Assembly: GCA_030770535.1 (NCBI GenBank)
Contig: JASVEC010000044.1
Coordinates: 1-64,000, forward strand
Source of the DNA: Batkoa obscura
Lineage: Eukaryota > Entomophthoromycota > Entomophthoromycetes > Entomophthorales > Batkoaceae
Direction: 5' to 3'
Length of the DNA stretch: 64,000 nucleotides
Shown here: positions 46,372 to 57,773 of the stretch, piece after piece
Position numbering within the stretch: the stretch's first letter is position 1
Layout of the letters: each line of letters opens with the position of its first letter
Made by a program: the position numbers and the translations under genes
Notes under the pieces: generated by a model
Seen by the model: the letters and a program-made list of their open reading frames with translations, nothing else
The model's database searches: none
Told to the model about the DNA's origin: nothing

Positions 46372-46462
46372 AGTGTGAAGAGTTGAAGGTTGCGAAGATG
46401 GAGAGATAGATGAAACAGAATAGAAATAAAAAGAATAAATTATATAACATAGAATAACTATT

Positions 46463-47744
46463 TTATTGTTGTGTAATTGATAATAATTCTTTTATATCGT
46501 GTGTAGTATAACCTAATAAATGCAATACGCCTAATAAATTCGCTTGATTTAAACACACTTGGGCCTATTAAAAATAAAATTCTATTGTTATATAGTTATC
46601 AGTTTGATTATTTTTCCTTACTTCTTCTTGAACTTTTGATTTTGCATTAAAAGCCACACCTAATCCAGCTGTTTTCATCATCAATAAATCATTGGCTCCA
46701 TCGCCTACGGCCATAACCTTTGAAAATTTATTAAGATCAACTTATTAATTAATCTAATTCTATTCATCTCTTACTTGCTTCAAATTCAAATTAAATTTTC
46801 CACTTAACATTTTTAGTATCTCTTCTTTTCTTTCGGCACTAACAATATCACCTACCAATTCACCTGTTAAATAGTTGCCATCTGGGCTAACTTGTAACTA
46901 AAAAAAAGAGCAGTTTAAAATCCCATTTAACCCTCATCTCTTTTTCCAACCTACCTGATTAGCAAAAGCAAAGTCCAAATTTAGAGTTTCTTTAACATAT
47001 TCTGCTAATGGCAAAAAGCCCCCAGAAACAACGGCTAATTGATAACCTAAAACTTTTAAACATTTACATAATGGTAAAGCACCTGCTGTAAATTCAATCT
47101 TTTGTTTTACTTGTTCAATTATATCCACTGATGCTCCTTTGAGTAGGCTGACTCGGGCTTTTAAACTTTGAGTAAAATCTAGTTGACCTTGCATAGCTAA
47201 CTCGGTGATTTTCTATATATTAATTCAATAGGTTGAATTATTTTCATTAAATAAATAACATTATTTTTAATCTTACCGATACCTCGCCCTTTACCCCATA
47301 TAAACCTGCCAACTCATCAATACATTCTTGTTTAATCAAAGTGGAATCCATATCGAAAACAATTAATCGTTTATTCCTATAAAATACATCCAATTTTTGG
47401 AAATTAATTTCCAATCCATATTTTAAAAAATATTCTCGATCCTTAATAGGAATACTTTGTAACTCATTGACTTTTCTTAATAATTCAATTTCATCCGAGG
47501 TATTCATTGTTAATAAGTATTCGGTTATTTCAATCTCTTGAGTTTCTTGGTCAAATTTATCGTTACCCGGTTTGAGTAATCGTCGACCAAAGATGCTCAA
47601 ACCTAAATTAGGGAGTAAATTGGTTTCTAAATATTCCATTACTTCTCCTTTATTCAAACTACAATTTTCATCTCCTTTAAGTATACAGCCTCGAAAGGTT
47701 ACTGTTGCGACTATTTCATTTTTGGTAGTTAACGTTGGGTTCAT
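46463..47744 (-). CDS. SER2: phosphoserine phosphatase
   Basis: Five exons (47277-47744, 46955-47212, 46775-46897, 46622-46717, 46463-46564), all in phase, give 348 residues. It catalyses the last step of serine synthesis from 3-phosphoglycerate. HAD motif I is VFDMDSTLI (about residue 132, nucleophile the first Asp). The cap follows with ECIDELAG. Motif II is VVSGGF, and motif III/IV is VMAVGDGANDLLMM (about 284), then AGLGVAFNAK. The roughly 120-residue N-terminal extension is typical of eukaryotic and some bacterial SerB proteins and may be a regulatory ACT-like domain. I placed the fourth exon's acceptor at TTTTCAAAG, because the nearer AG breaks the frame before the GDGAND motif. Confidence 0.93.
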
Positions 47745-48132
47745 TATAAAGACTATTAAACTTTAAAACTTTCAAAAATTAAAATTGATTCTCAAGTTTG
47801 AAATTGATGATATTTGAAAACTGAGGAAAGCAATTTTGGGTTAATTTTTTCAATAAAATTAATTTTGTACATTAAGTTCTTGATTAGCTAGTAAAATAGA
47901 ATTCAATCTGAGTGCAATGATAATTATTGTAAATAATATAAATTTTTGATAGTTTCTTTTTAGTTTCTTTTATTATGCTTATTAATACTATTGTTTATTC
48001 AAATAAATTTTTCGAACCATTTCTTTAGAAAAAGTTCTTAACAAATCCTCTATAAGTTGCTAGTTACGAATTGAAATTACATACTACAAATTAAAACATT
48101 TCAATTTTTATTTATAAATCTTGAATTATTAT

Positions 48133-48332
48133 GTTGAAGAATCTCTTCTATACTCTAATAAATATGGATATCAAAACGGGGAGATAATGTTCTTCGGGAT
48201 TATATGGCAGAAATTCTCATAGCAAATTAAAATAAAAACTCGAGATTAATTGTGCCTGGACTCGAGAGCACAACAACTTAAGTTACCATTATGTTATAAT
48301 CAATCATAGAGCTGACAAAGTGATATTTCACA
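48133..48332 (-). repeat. old partial LTR remnant, reverse orientation
   Basis: The reverse complement follows the first 200 bp of the Gypsy LTR: the TGTGAAATA start, a CAACTTAAGTTG-type block and a CTAATAAATATGGATAT-like block. It is heavily substituted. The other half of the LTR was not clearly traceable below 48133. An old, broken copy. Confidence 0.82.
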
Positions 48333-49662
48333 TAATAAGTATGGTTAAGTTCAAGCCTGATAATATAAAAAATGCTACCAAAAAATTAGTAAAATAATAT
48401 TTTAAAAAATACTTAGTTTAAAAATAAAATATATTTATTCAATATAGATAATAATAAATTATACATTTGAAAAATATATATGATTTTTTGTTATATAATT
48501 TAATATATTTATAATAATAAAATAATCAACATTAAAATCCTTAAAATATATTAAAAATTAATTTGAGCAACTTGGTATACAATTGTTGTAGCTTTATTAT
48601 AATTTAATTATAAAATCAGAAAATGCTAACTTTAAACTTAGTTTAATATAAATTTTAACATAATGATTTTTTATATATTAAAATTTTATACTTTTTATAT
48701 AAAAAGTCAATAATCATTTTTATACTGAACTTATAATCTTTTCAAGCTATTATAAATTTAATTAAATATTATATAATTTTTGCAGTTTAGATTAAGTCAA
48801 TTTGCTTTAAAATTCTGTCAAATTTGTTTCAAAGTTAATTTTGACATAAATTATTTATGTTGTAGTCAAAAGACTTTTGTATCAATTAGTATAAAAAATA
48901 AAGCCATTTTGAAATACCTCAAAAGTTTAGATATTAATTTCCCCAACTAAAAAATCAGTAAAAAGTCTGCCTATTAAAAATAAAACCAATATTTGAGGGC
49001 ACTTGAGTAGGATTTTCAGCTATTGAGAGATATGTAAAACTAATGGATATTAAATAGCTCTAATATTTATATTCAGTACTTGAATAGGAATACCTGTAGG
49101 TACTCTAATCACAGCTAAATCTATAAAAATACATAAGTGGTGTGTTAGGAGAATAGTGAGAAAATATTTTTAACTAATTTAGTATTTTCAATTGAAATGA
49201 AAAATATCGTAATTTAAATGGCTTTCAAAACAAAAATTTAATTAAAAAATCTAATGAATAGTTGTTACCAAAAGTAAGTAAATGGGCAATAAAATCATTG
49301 TTTTACATTTTTATTTATTAGCATTTTAGAAACTATTTAAAACTAGGATTGCTTTAATATAGTGACTAAAATTTGGAAGACTAGCCTATCGTATTACTAA
49401 AAATAATTTTAATATTGGATTTTCTGCTATTTACATTCGGTTATATACCATCATCTGCTCTTATACCAATATTAACATAATGAGTTGAGTATTTTTTGAG
49501 TGAACAATACATGTAAAATATTATTAACATTTGTAAATAAAAATCAAATAAAGATAAAGAAAAAACTAACATTGTGATAAAAAAAATTACATTCTAGATT
49601 GTTATGCAAATAGTGTCATTATTTATGTAAGAGGTTAAAAGCTTAAAATTCAAGATAAAATA

Positions 49663-49761
49663 TGGGGATGTATTTTTTTGTCTAAGAATTGTACTAACAA
49701 TCTTTCTGCTCAAATAGCGCTTAAAAAATGGAAGAAGTAATAAAACTAGAAAACATCCCCA
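49663..49761 (+). mobile_element. MITE family A, copy 9
   Basis: 99 bp with the best-matched ends of the family, TGGGGATGTATTTTTTTG and AAAACATCCCCA. TA lies on the left and T plus G on the right. It lies 420 bp from the left end of the complete transposon. Confidence 0.88.
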
Positions 49762-50180
49762 TGTTTAGTTTATTAAGTTGAAAACATTGATATTTAATTA
49801 AGTCCCAGTTATATTAATTATATTAATAAGAGTTTTTCTTAGGGAGAATAATAAACTGTTTTTTATTTTATATGACTGAAGATAATCATATATAGTATAT
49901 CTAGGAATTAAACATTGATGTGTTGAGTGTGGTTACTATTATAGAAAATGACCATAATTTAGAGTTTTTAAAAAGAATATTAAATTACTAACGAAAACTT
50001 CGAAAAACTTTTATATTTGGTCATTGAATAAATATTTGAGATTTTTTAATGAATTACTGTTTATGATAAAAAATATGACACATTTAGTCTAGTTATCATA
50101 TCTATAGGCTTATAGTTTAATATCAATCTTATTCAAAAACTAACAAAAAGCTTATGAAATCTTTTAATAGTTACAAAATA

Positions 50181-52646
50181 TGGGGTTGTCTGAATTAGTT
50201 TCATTATTTTATCCAATTTTAAAAAAATTTGTATTTTAAAAACTTCGCTTAAAATTCTATAAAATCACATCTTTTATTAAAACAAAAGTACCCAAACACA
50301 GTTCTAAACCATTATATTATAGCTCATACTGTAAGTTAGTTGAATTTCTACTAGATCTTAAATACATGTTCTTATAAAGCTTAATTGAGAAATATTTATT
50401 ATCAACTGCTTTATAACCAACATCGTAGATTTATTATCAAATAAATAAACTACTTTAATGTTATAATTACATTATTAATATATTGCCAAGTTAATAAATA
50501 GCTGCATGGGAGGGAGTGGTCAGCCCCAAAACTATAATTGACCATCCCTATATAGTACAAGTAATAATAGTTTTTACATATTATTACAGTTACTTGTTCT
50601 TTGACTATTTATTAACTTAGCTATTAATAACTTAAGTAATCCTAACATTTAACAATCTATTTCTATCATTCAACAAACTACTTACTTGCTTAGTAAATAT
50701 CGAAATTTTCAAATTCTCTGTTATCTTCGTAAGGTAAGCTGGGATCGATCTTTTAATTTTTCTGTTTTCTATAGACTCTATAACTTTAATTGGGACTATA
50801 TCGCTTTTTTTTGATGTATCAGATACTGGATAACAATGTAGTTTATTGTTATGTTTAATAAAATGTAAATACTTCTTAATGCCCTGCATCTCTATTATTC
50901 TTTTTGTATTTTTGTTTCTTTTATACTTTTTAAAAATTATATCTGTTTTCCCATTATTAACAGTCGAGTTATTAATTTTATTATGCTCACAAATAAAAGC
51001 CTCAAATCTTGAAATTAATTGATCGATATCTTCTATTTTACCTAACGCTTCAAAACTACTTTTCCATTTTGAAAGGTTTCCAAAATGTCCATCAACTATA
51101 CTTTTTCCATGATGCTCAGCAAAAAAATTAAGATTAACATTCAAACTACTATTTATTTTATGAATTTCTTTAAACATATAATGTAAGAACTCTTGGGATC
51201 TAAAATGATTTCCTGTATCTGCCCATATATTAATTTTTGTAAACTTTTTAAATAGAAGCTCTGTAGAGATTAAATCGATTAAACAATCTCCTGCATATGC
51301 TGAATCATGATTCAATATTTCAGATAAATAATCAAAGTAAACTTTGCCTATTGTTTTATCATCTTTTAAATATAATACACCAAAGCCTAATACTGATATA
51401 GCTTGTTTATTATAATGATCTAAATTTATTGAATCTGGTCTTGTCCCTATTTCCATATTTTGTTTAAAATCTAAAACTATTATACAACTTTTGTTATTTA
51501 ATTTTTTGATAGTTTCATTAAATGTGTTTTTTTGAGTATCAACACAGAATTTATGTAATTTGTATAATTTTTCTTCTTCGTTGAAAATTTCTTCTATCTC
51601 TGCTTTGTTTTTTGCTGTATTTATTTTATTTTCAAATAACTTTTTTCTAACTGTATACTGGGTACATATATTACATAGATCCGTTTTTCTTGCTGGATTT
51701 TTGAAATTAGTTGGTATATATTTAAAGAACGTTGACCTGGCTACTGCTTTATCTCTTAGATCATTCAAATATTTACTATATATCATTCTTCTACTTTTAT
51801 TTAATATATATATATTATCTGATGAATATTTACTATCGTTATTTTTTTTATTAAATCTTGATGAAATAGTTGAATCATTTAGTAAATATTGTATGATAGT
51901 TTCAATTTGGTCATCTTTAATTTTTTTTGTATTTTTAATAATAGGTTTTAATGTTGATATTTTATTATTATTACTTGTTTTTGAATAATCATATTGATTT
52001 CTATTTATATTAAACCCAAAACTCTTACATTCATCAAAAGAATATACTGAAGCTATAGTTGATAATAACGCTACTTGCTGACTTTTGTTTCCTGTTTCCC
52101 TTAAAGCACTAATTTTATACATTACTTGATTAAGTTTATTATTATCGATAGTAAACTTTGATAATATATCTTTTCTTTGTTTTGTTTTATTATAAAATTC
52201 CATGAACCTTGGGTTGTTATAAGTAGCTTTTAAAATTGATGTAAATGAATTACAATGTTTATATTGTGTACTCCTCCCTATTGTATTGAAGTTTTCAAAA
52301 ATTCCATTTCGAAGTTTAGTTATGAAAGTTTGCATTTTATTTTTATTTCAACAAAAAATAAAGTCAAATAAAGTCAAATAACTGTGTTTATATAATTATG
52401 TATTTATATAATTATATAATCATATAGTTATATATTATATATCTGTTAAATATCTAACAGAACTAACATAAAATATATAGTTAGGAAAATTAGCTATTTA
52501 AGAAAAGGAAACAATTAAAATAAGTTTTAAATAGAGACATTTAATTTTAGGCTTTTTAGATTTAACCGTTATATTGAACACAAACTTGGAATTTTAAATT
52601 TGGATTAATTTCTAAGTAGATTCTGAAACCAATTAGGACAGCCCCA
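50181..52646 (-). mobile_element. DNA transposon with TGGGG ends, looks complete, family not placed
   Basis: The 2466-bp element has 23-bp inverted ends matching at 19 positions: TGGGGTTGTC..AATTAGTTTCA on the left, and TGGGGCTGTC..AATTGGTTTCA read back from the right. A TA flanks each side (50179-50180 and 52647-52648). It holds a single long transposase-like frame on the minus strand with no internal stop, plus about 450 bp and 310 bp of non-coding flank. The TGGGG start and the following TTTCATTA..TTTTATCC pattern resemble the ends of MITE family A. A decayed relative is at 20590-21708. Confidence 0.82.
50632..52335 (-). CDS. transposase-like protein, DDE-type suspected
   Basis: A single 567-residue frame starting MQTFITKLRNGIFENFNTIG. 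A Cys pair CNIC near residue 225, followed by Cys/His further on (LHKFC), may form a zinc site. Candidate catalytic segments, in order, are VLDFKQNMEIG (about residue 288), INIWADTGNHF (about 370) and FFAEHHGKSIVDGHFGNLSK (about 407). The spacing D..D..(E/H)GK..D resembles a widespread group of uncharacterised eukaryotic transposase-like proteins with an SDN..QF and HGK..D signature. Which residue is the third acid is unclear. The C-terminus is basic (NRKIKRSIPAYL). Placement between inverted ends supports a transposase role. I cannot assign a named superfamily. Confidence 0.75.
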   Translation of the reverse strand: MQTFITKLRNGIFENFNTIGRSTQYKHCNSFTSILKATYNNPRFMEFYNKTKQRKDILSKFTIDNNKLNQVMYKISALRETGNKSQQVALLSTIASVYSFDECKSFGFNINRNQYDYSKTSNNNKISTLKPIIKNTKKIKDDQIETIIQYLLNDSTISSRFNKKNNDSKYSSDNIYILNKSRRMIYSKYLNDLRDKAVARSTFFKYIPTNFKNPARKTDLCNICTQYTVRKKLFENKINTAKNKAEIEEIFNEEEKLYKLHKFCVDTQKNTFNETIKKLNNKSCIIVLDFKQNMEIGTRPDSINLDHYNKQAISVLGFGVLYLKDDKTIGKVYFDYLSEILNHDSAYAGDCLIDLISTELLFKKFTKINIWADTGNHFRSQEFLHYMFKEIHKINSSLNVNLNFFAEHHGKSIVDGHFGNLSKWKSSFEALGKIEDIDQLISRFEAFICEHNKINNSTVNNGKTDIIFKKYKRNKNTKRIIEMQGIKKYLHFIKHNNKLHCYPVSDTSKKSDIVPIKVIESIENRKIKRSIPAYLTKITENLKISIFTKQVSSLLNDRNRLLNVRIT

Positions 52647-54315
52647 TATGATAGTATTTAATATTATGAAACTGATTTTTTATTTATAAAAAAATAAGTA
52701 AACATTTAAAGTTAAAGAATAATAACATAGAGTAGGAAAGCACTAAGTTTATTTAAAAATCAATAAAATCATATTATATAATAGACATTGTGATTTTTTA
52801 AAAAAAGTTCCAATTAGTAACTTGTATTTTCGTTACATAATAAAAGAATTCCTCATCATCTTAAACAGTAATAAAGATAACTAAAAAAAGTTACAATTAT
52901 TTTCTTATCCCTTTTCCTTTCCATTATAAAAAAGGGTCCCTTTTTAGCCCCTATTTTTAACAAGTTATTGAAGTTTCTTATAATAACTAGTCCATATTAT
53001 ACCTTCTATTATAATAAGTTTTGGATTATAATTTTCCACTCAGTTAATAAAAAAAGTGGAGTATTTAATTAATACATTGCTATTTAGCCTTCTACTACCC
53101 TTTATTTATCCTCCATTATCCCCTTTTTCTATTCAACAACAATGCCCGGTTATCTTCTCCTATTAATTTTAAAATTTTATTTGAAAGTCTAAACATGGAA
53201 AAATATAATAAATAGCACAATGGCTTTAATTCATAAATAACAAAAAGATGAACTCATTTAAAAAAAGCGTTTCGATTATTAAAAAGATAACAAATTACAA
53301 CCTAATTATTTTATACTTGTTCTTATATGCTCTATTAATCATTTAACTAAGTAAAATGCACTATTTTAAATTAATAAGAATCTTTAACTTTTATATAATA
53401 AAACAATTTTCAACGACTTTCACTGTGAATTTAATAAATTAAAACTTAATAAAATGGGTGTGAAAAGAAGAGTAAACTGAAATTTAATTTAAAAGAGATT
53501 AAGACTTATTTTTAATAAAGATATTGATGCTTTATTCAAATTTTTAATAATAATAATAATTATTAAATATTGGTCTTTCATAAGCCCACGATTAAGCATT
53601 TAGGTATTTGCCAACTTGAGGTTCATCAAAAAATTGAGCGTTTTTTAACGCGCTAATGAAAGTTGCATTATGTATGAAGTATTTCAACCATTTATTTGAA
53701 AAAGACAATAGGATTATATCGGTTTTAATAGAAATTTTTAACAAATTTAGGGAAAGATACTAATTTTAGATATTGCATTTAGCTATTATGTTAATTTACT
53801 TTTTTTGGTTTCAAATACAAAAAAATTATGAAGCAATTCTTTTTTAACAAATTGAAAAGGGGTAAAACGTGAACTTTATCTTTTATTGGTTTCACTTACT
53901 TTCTCCTTTTTCATTCCACTCAAAAATTATCTTCTATTAGCATATTGTAATTAGTAAATATCTATAAAATAAACTTGATTTGATTATTTAAAAAAGCGCT
54001 TGTTCTAAACATTGATTTAGGCATAAATTTAACTACTATTTTAATTGGTGGATAATTTAATCAACTCTCAGCTGGAAGCTTGTGACCAAGCTAATTTGGA
54101 AAAAAATGTTCTAATGTGGCTGGATTAACATTTAAAAAACTTTACATCATATTAGCCTCAAGGGGCAAATTCTAAATATCCCCTATCCCTTATTCAAGTA
54201 ATAGCACACCCCTGAACCAGCACGAAGCCATAAATTATAGACAAACAAATGGTAGAAAAAAAGCAACCAATTAAAAGAATTCTAGTAGTTTTTATTTAAA
54301 TTGATGTTTTAGCTA
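52647..54315. other. AT-rich spacer, promoter region of the C2H2 gene
   Basis: About 1.7 kb with no ORF, MITE or RNA gene that I can support. Long poly-T/poly-A tracts and CCCCTATCC-type pyrimidine runs near 54179-54190 could be promoter parts of the zinc-finger gene. Confidence 0.5.
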
Positions 54316-54372
54316 ATGAATTTATCGTTTTTATTTTTTATCTTTTTAATGCTACAAAAAATTCAAAAAGAG

Positions 54373-55482
54373 ATGGACAATATGGATTTAAATCATCAAT
54401 TTGAAAAATTAGCTCCTTTTAAGGAGCATGAAAATCAGAGTTTAATGCCTAGAGCAAATACTTCCAATGTTTGGTTACCTTCAATTAAAGAGCATATTGC
54501 TACAACAACAAATGAATTTCCACCACCTTTGGTAACAACATCTCAACTATACAATCGACCTTCGTCACCAAGAAGATTATCACTTCCATCAATATCTAGT
54601 TTTGATATTCCAAGATATCAACAAGATAATGATGATCTTCATAGAAAACATTCGTTACCAATACCAGAATATAGTTCACAATTACCACTACATGCTAATT
54701 TTGCTTATGAATGTGGGGAAAAAGAGTGTAGAGCTAAGTTCCCTACCTTAGAAGCTTTTAGATCACATTTAACAATTCATAATTTAAATCAAGGACTACA
54801 CTGTCCTTTTAATGGTTGTACAAAAACGTATGTACGTCCTAATAAATACGCAGCTCATTATCGATCTCATTATACAAATTTACTTCCTAATATTTTACCT
54901 AATATACCACCTATCCATGAAACAGAAAATGAAACCAAGCTTCAATCTCAGTCACGTTTCTGTTTAGAACCAGATGCTTTTAATATGAATCCAAATGATA
55001 CTTTTAGACGCTTTTCTACACCTGCTATTTATAACTCTCAACATACCAATTTACAAGGTCAATATCCCAACTCTATGCAAACTAATTTAAGACCGATGGA
55101 TCCCAGCGATTTAGTAGGAAGGTATAGGCCGAGGGTAGCTTCACTTGACTTTGGGAAACCAGGTCCTGGAAGACCTGGTAGAAATCGATCTTGGTATAAC
55201 AATAATAATAATGTAGTTTGGGAAGGGTTGGATGGGGAAGGTAACCCAATAAAATATTTTTTATGCCAGGTACAAGGATGCTTTATGAAGTTTAAGAGAT
55301 CGGAACATTTACGTCGTCATCAAGGGGTCCATACTCAAGAACGTCCCTTCGTTTGTCCAAATATCACATGTAATAAAAGGTTCTCCCGTAGTGATAATTT
55401 GAGACAGCACCTTAGAATTCATGATCGAGTTAAAAAATATAATGAAGATGGGAAGGGTGCCGGTTGCAAAGAGATTGAATAG
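54373..55482 (+). CDS. C2H2 zinc-finger transcription factor with two separated finger pairs
   Basis: An intronless gene of 369 residues from [10 protein letters not shown]. An in-frame ATG 57 bases upstream (54316) would add a hydrophobic leader out of place in a nuclear protein, so I prefer the later start. The first finger pair is at about residues 111-160 ([12 protein letters not shown], then [18 protein letters not shown]), and the second at about 295-355 ([20 protein letters not shown], then [20 protein letters not shown]). The second pair has the KRSEHLRRH/SRSDNLxQH recognition helices of the Msn2/Msn4/Com2 group, which bind short C/G-rich (AGGGG-like) elements. The linker contains GRPGRNRSW, basic and possibly DNA-contacting. 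The N-terminal half is Ser/Pro-rich. Confidence 0.88.
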   Translation: MDNMDLNHQFEKLAPFKEHENQSLMPRANTSNVWLPSIKEHIATTTNEFPPPLVTTSQLYNRPSSPRRLSLPSISSFDIPRYQQDNDDLHRKHSLPIPEYSSQLPLHANFAYECGEKECRAKFPTLEAFRSHLTIHNLNQGLHCPFNGCTKTYVRPNKYAAHYRSHYTNLLPNILPNIPPIHETENETKLQSQSRFCLEPDAFNMNPNDTFRRFSTPAIYNSQHTNLQGQYPNSMQTNLRPMDPSDLVGRYRPRVASLDFGKPGPGRPGRNRSWYNNNNNVVWEGLDGEGNPIKYFLCQVQGCFMKFKRSEHLRRHQGVHTQERPFVCPNITCNKRFSRSDNLRQHLRIHDRVKKYNEDGKGAGCKEIE

Positions 55483-56938
55483 GAAAGCAATTTTTTAGTT
55501 CCAAAAATTAAGTAGAAGTTACTACTACTGTCTATTGTTGAATATGTTTAAAAGTTTTATATTATTTTTATTAAGTTTTTCCGTTGATCTCCAAACCTGG
55601 CTTAGTTTTTTTCAAAAAAAAAACTCATTTTTTATGTTGTATTATTCTTTAAATAAAAGATCCCTCTGTAATAAGGTTCTTTTTTTATGGAGAAATTGTT
55701 CGCTTATACTGTTTTAATATCAAAGATTAAATGTTTTATAAAATACTAGTTAATATTTTACATTTTTTAGGATTGTAAAATAAGGGGAAATTTTAACAAA
55801 TATAGTTAAAAGATTAAAAATGATAACATTGATTAATTTTATATAGGGCTTTTTATTTTTTAGTATTCACATCTATTTAATATTACTAATAATAATAATA
55901 ATAACATGAGAACTTTATTTATAAAAGATTTTAAGATAATTAAACTTTAGCAGGTTACCTAATTTTAATACTAACTAAAAGACGTAATCAAAGTTAGTTT
56001 AGTTTCTCTCAAGTTTTTGAAAATGCTCAATTTTTTTAAAGAATATTACCCATTTTTTTATTAATCCTTTTTTGGTAAGAAATAACAATTTATAACTCAA
56101 ATTAAAGAATGATATTAAGTTAATATATGTTGTTATTATTTCCATTTAAACAATTAGTGATATATAAAAAATAATATATTATTGCTTTAATATAACAATC
56201 AAATAATTAAAATTATTTTATTTTTATTTCAATATTATGTTCCATTTTAAGTGTAAAAGTTGTAAAAACAGACTTAATAATTCAAGTGTAAAATTATTAT
56301 ATTCTAAATATAACCCTTGACATTATAAGGGGAGAATAAAAAGCTCAAAAACTATGTTAAATAAGAGTATATTAATTAAAGTAAATGAGCTTTATTTTTA
56401 TAAATTTATTATTCAGTATATCATTTATATATATACAAAGGTTTAAATTAATTGAATTGTTATCTTTTGAGATATAAAAAAATATACAAATTTTAAAATG
56501 ACTTTACAAATAGAATAGTCTAGTATTACAAAGTCCTAAGGCTTTTGGCATGTAAAACCTTTTAGAATAATCTATAATACAAGCTACAAATATTATAAAT
56601 CTCGAATTCAATACTAATTGTATTATTTATTATTAAGATATCCAAAATTTCATAAATGGTGGTATATGGCACATTTTCTTTACTAAATGAAAAAGTAGAA
56701 ATTTGCTTTAAGTTCTAAAATTCTCATCAATAATGATTATATGTTGGAAATAGGCTATTCAATTAATAGAAATCTGTAGGCAATTTTAGACATGTATGTT
56801 ATATTTGTATAGAAAAAAAATACTTTATTTATTAGAAAAAGCTAAATTCGCAAACTTTTAAACCTACCTTTGTAATTAAATTAACAACAAAAGAAACATA
56901 TTTACATATTTATTAATATCAAAAAGCATTGGAAAATA

Positions 56939-57040
56939 TGAAGATGTATTTTTTTGTTTAAGAATTTTACTAGATACCCTTTTCATTCAAATAGTGTTTA
57001 AAAGATAGGAAAAATGATGAAATCAAAAAAACATTCCCGT
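56939..57040 (+). mobile_element. MITE family A, copy 10
   Basis: 102 bp flanked by TA on each side. It carries a variant core (CTAGATACCCTTTTCATTC) shared only with copy 11. Confidence 0.83.
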
Positions 57041-57671
57041 ATATATATATTAGTATATTTTTAAAAATTAATATCACTGATATTGTATTCTTATTTAGAT
57101 AAAAAAATAATCAAAGGTGAACCGAAAAGAAACCAAAGAGAAAGATCCTTTGAATAAAGTTTGATAGAGTTAATGTATCAAGAGTTTAAAGTGTTTCCTA
57201 TGCTCCAAGTAGTGTTAAAAGAGTTTGAAGGCATCTCAAAGAAAGTTAAAAAACAAAGCAGGGAATTTCATTTGAAACAACTGGGATTAGGGTGGATAAA
57301 AGTGAGGAAAGTAGACGAAGGGAATCTTTAGTAGACATAGTTTCAGTATGAGCTATTATAAGTGTAAAGAAGACCAATTCTAACAATATCATACATTTTA
57401 CGTTTACATTGATTATTTTTTTTATTTTTTTATTCTTTTACTTTTTTAAAAGGTCAGAACCCCTAAGTGACCTATCATCAAATAAAACTATATTAAACTA
57501 ATGTAGAGGATAAATGAATTATTTACTCAATACCACCCTACTTTATCTATTTGTGGAAAATCTACTTTATATTTAGGTAAATCCGCTTTACCGTATCAAA
57601 TGATTAGGAATAAAGATAAATAGGCTTATTTAAACTGTGTTAAAATAATAAAAGTTTACAAAAATAGAATA

Positions 57672-57773
57672 TCAGAGTGTTTTCTTTAGTTTCATCATCC
57701 TTTCTATTTTTTAAACACTATTTGAGTGAAAAGGGTATCTAGTAAAATTCTTAAACAAAAGGATACATCCTCC
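57672..57773 (-). mobile_element. MITE family A, copy 11
   Basis: About 102 bp in reverse orientation, flanked by TA. It shares the variant core of copy 10 (GAAAAGGGTATCTAG on this strand). Confidence 0.82.

Larger units (their letters stand above)
47745..50180. other. gene-free spacer with LTR remnant and MITE
   Basis: Contains a decayed LTR fragment (48133-48332) and MITE copy 9 (49663-49761). I see no coding frame in the remaining AT-rich sequence. Confidence 0.6.

Noticed and set aside
46718-46740. Nearer splice acceptor (AATAAG, before TTGATCTTAAT) for SER2 exon 4
   Set aside because: Using it shifts the frame ahead of the invariant GDGAND motif. The acceptor TTTTCAAAG at 46718 keeps phase and yields the usual Q-V-x-A-V-G-D-G junction.
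51560-51988. 142-codon plus-strand frame inside the transposase gene
   Set aside because: Exact antisense of the transposase frame, with a hydrophobic composition caused by the Lys/Asn/Ile-rich opposite strand.
54316-54372. N-terminal hydrophobic leader of the zinc-finger gene as a membrane anchor or signal
   Set aside because: A nuclear C2H2 factor should not start with a membrane segment. The in-frame ATG at 54373 gives a normal acidic/polar start, so the leader is probably untranslated.
55535-55717. Short plus-strand frame after the zinc-finger gene
   Set aside because: Phe/Leu/Ser-rich composition expected from T-rich 3' flanking DNA; no motif.
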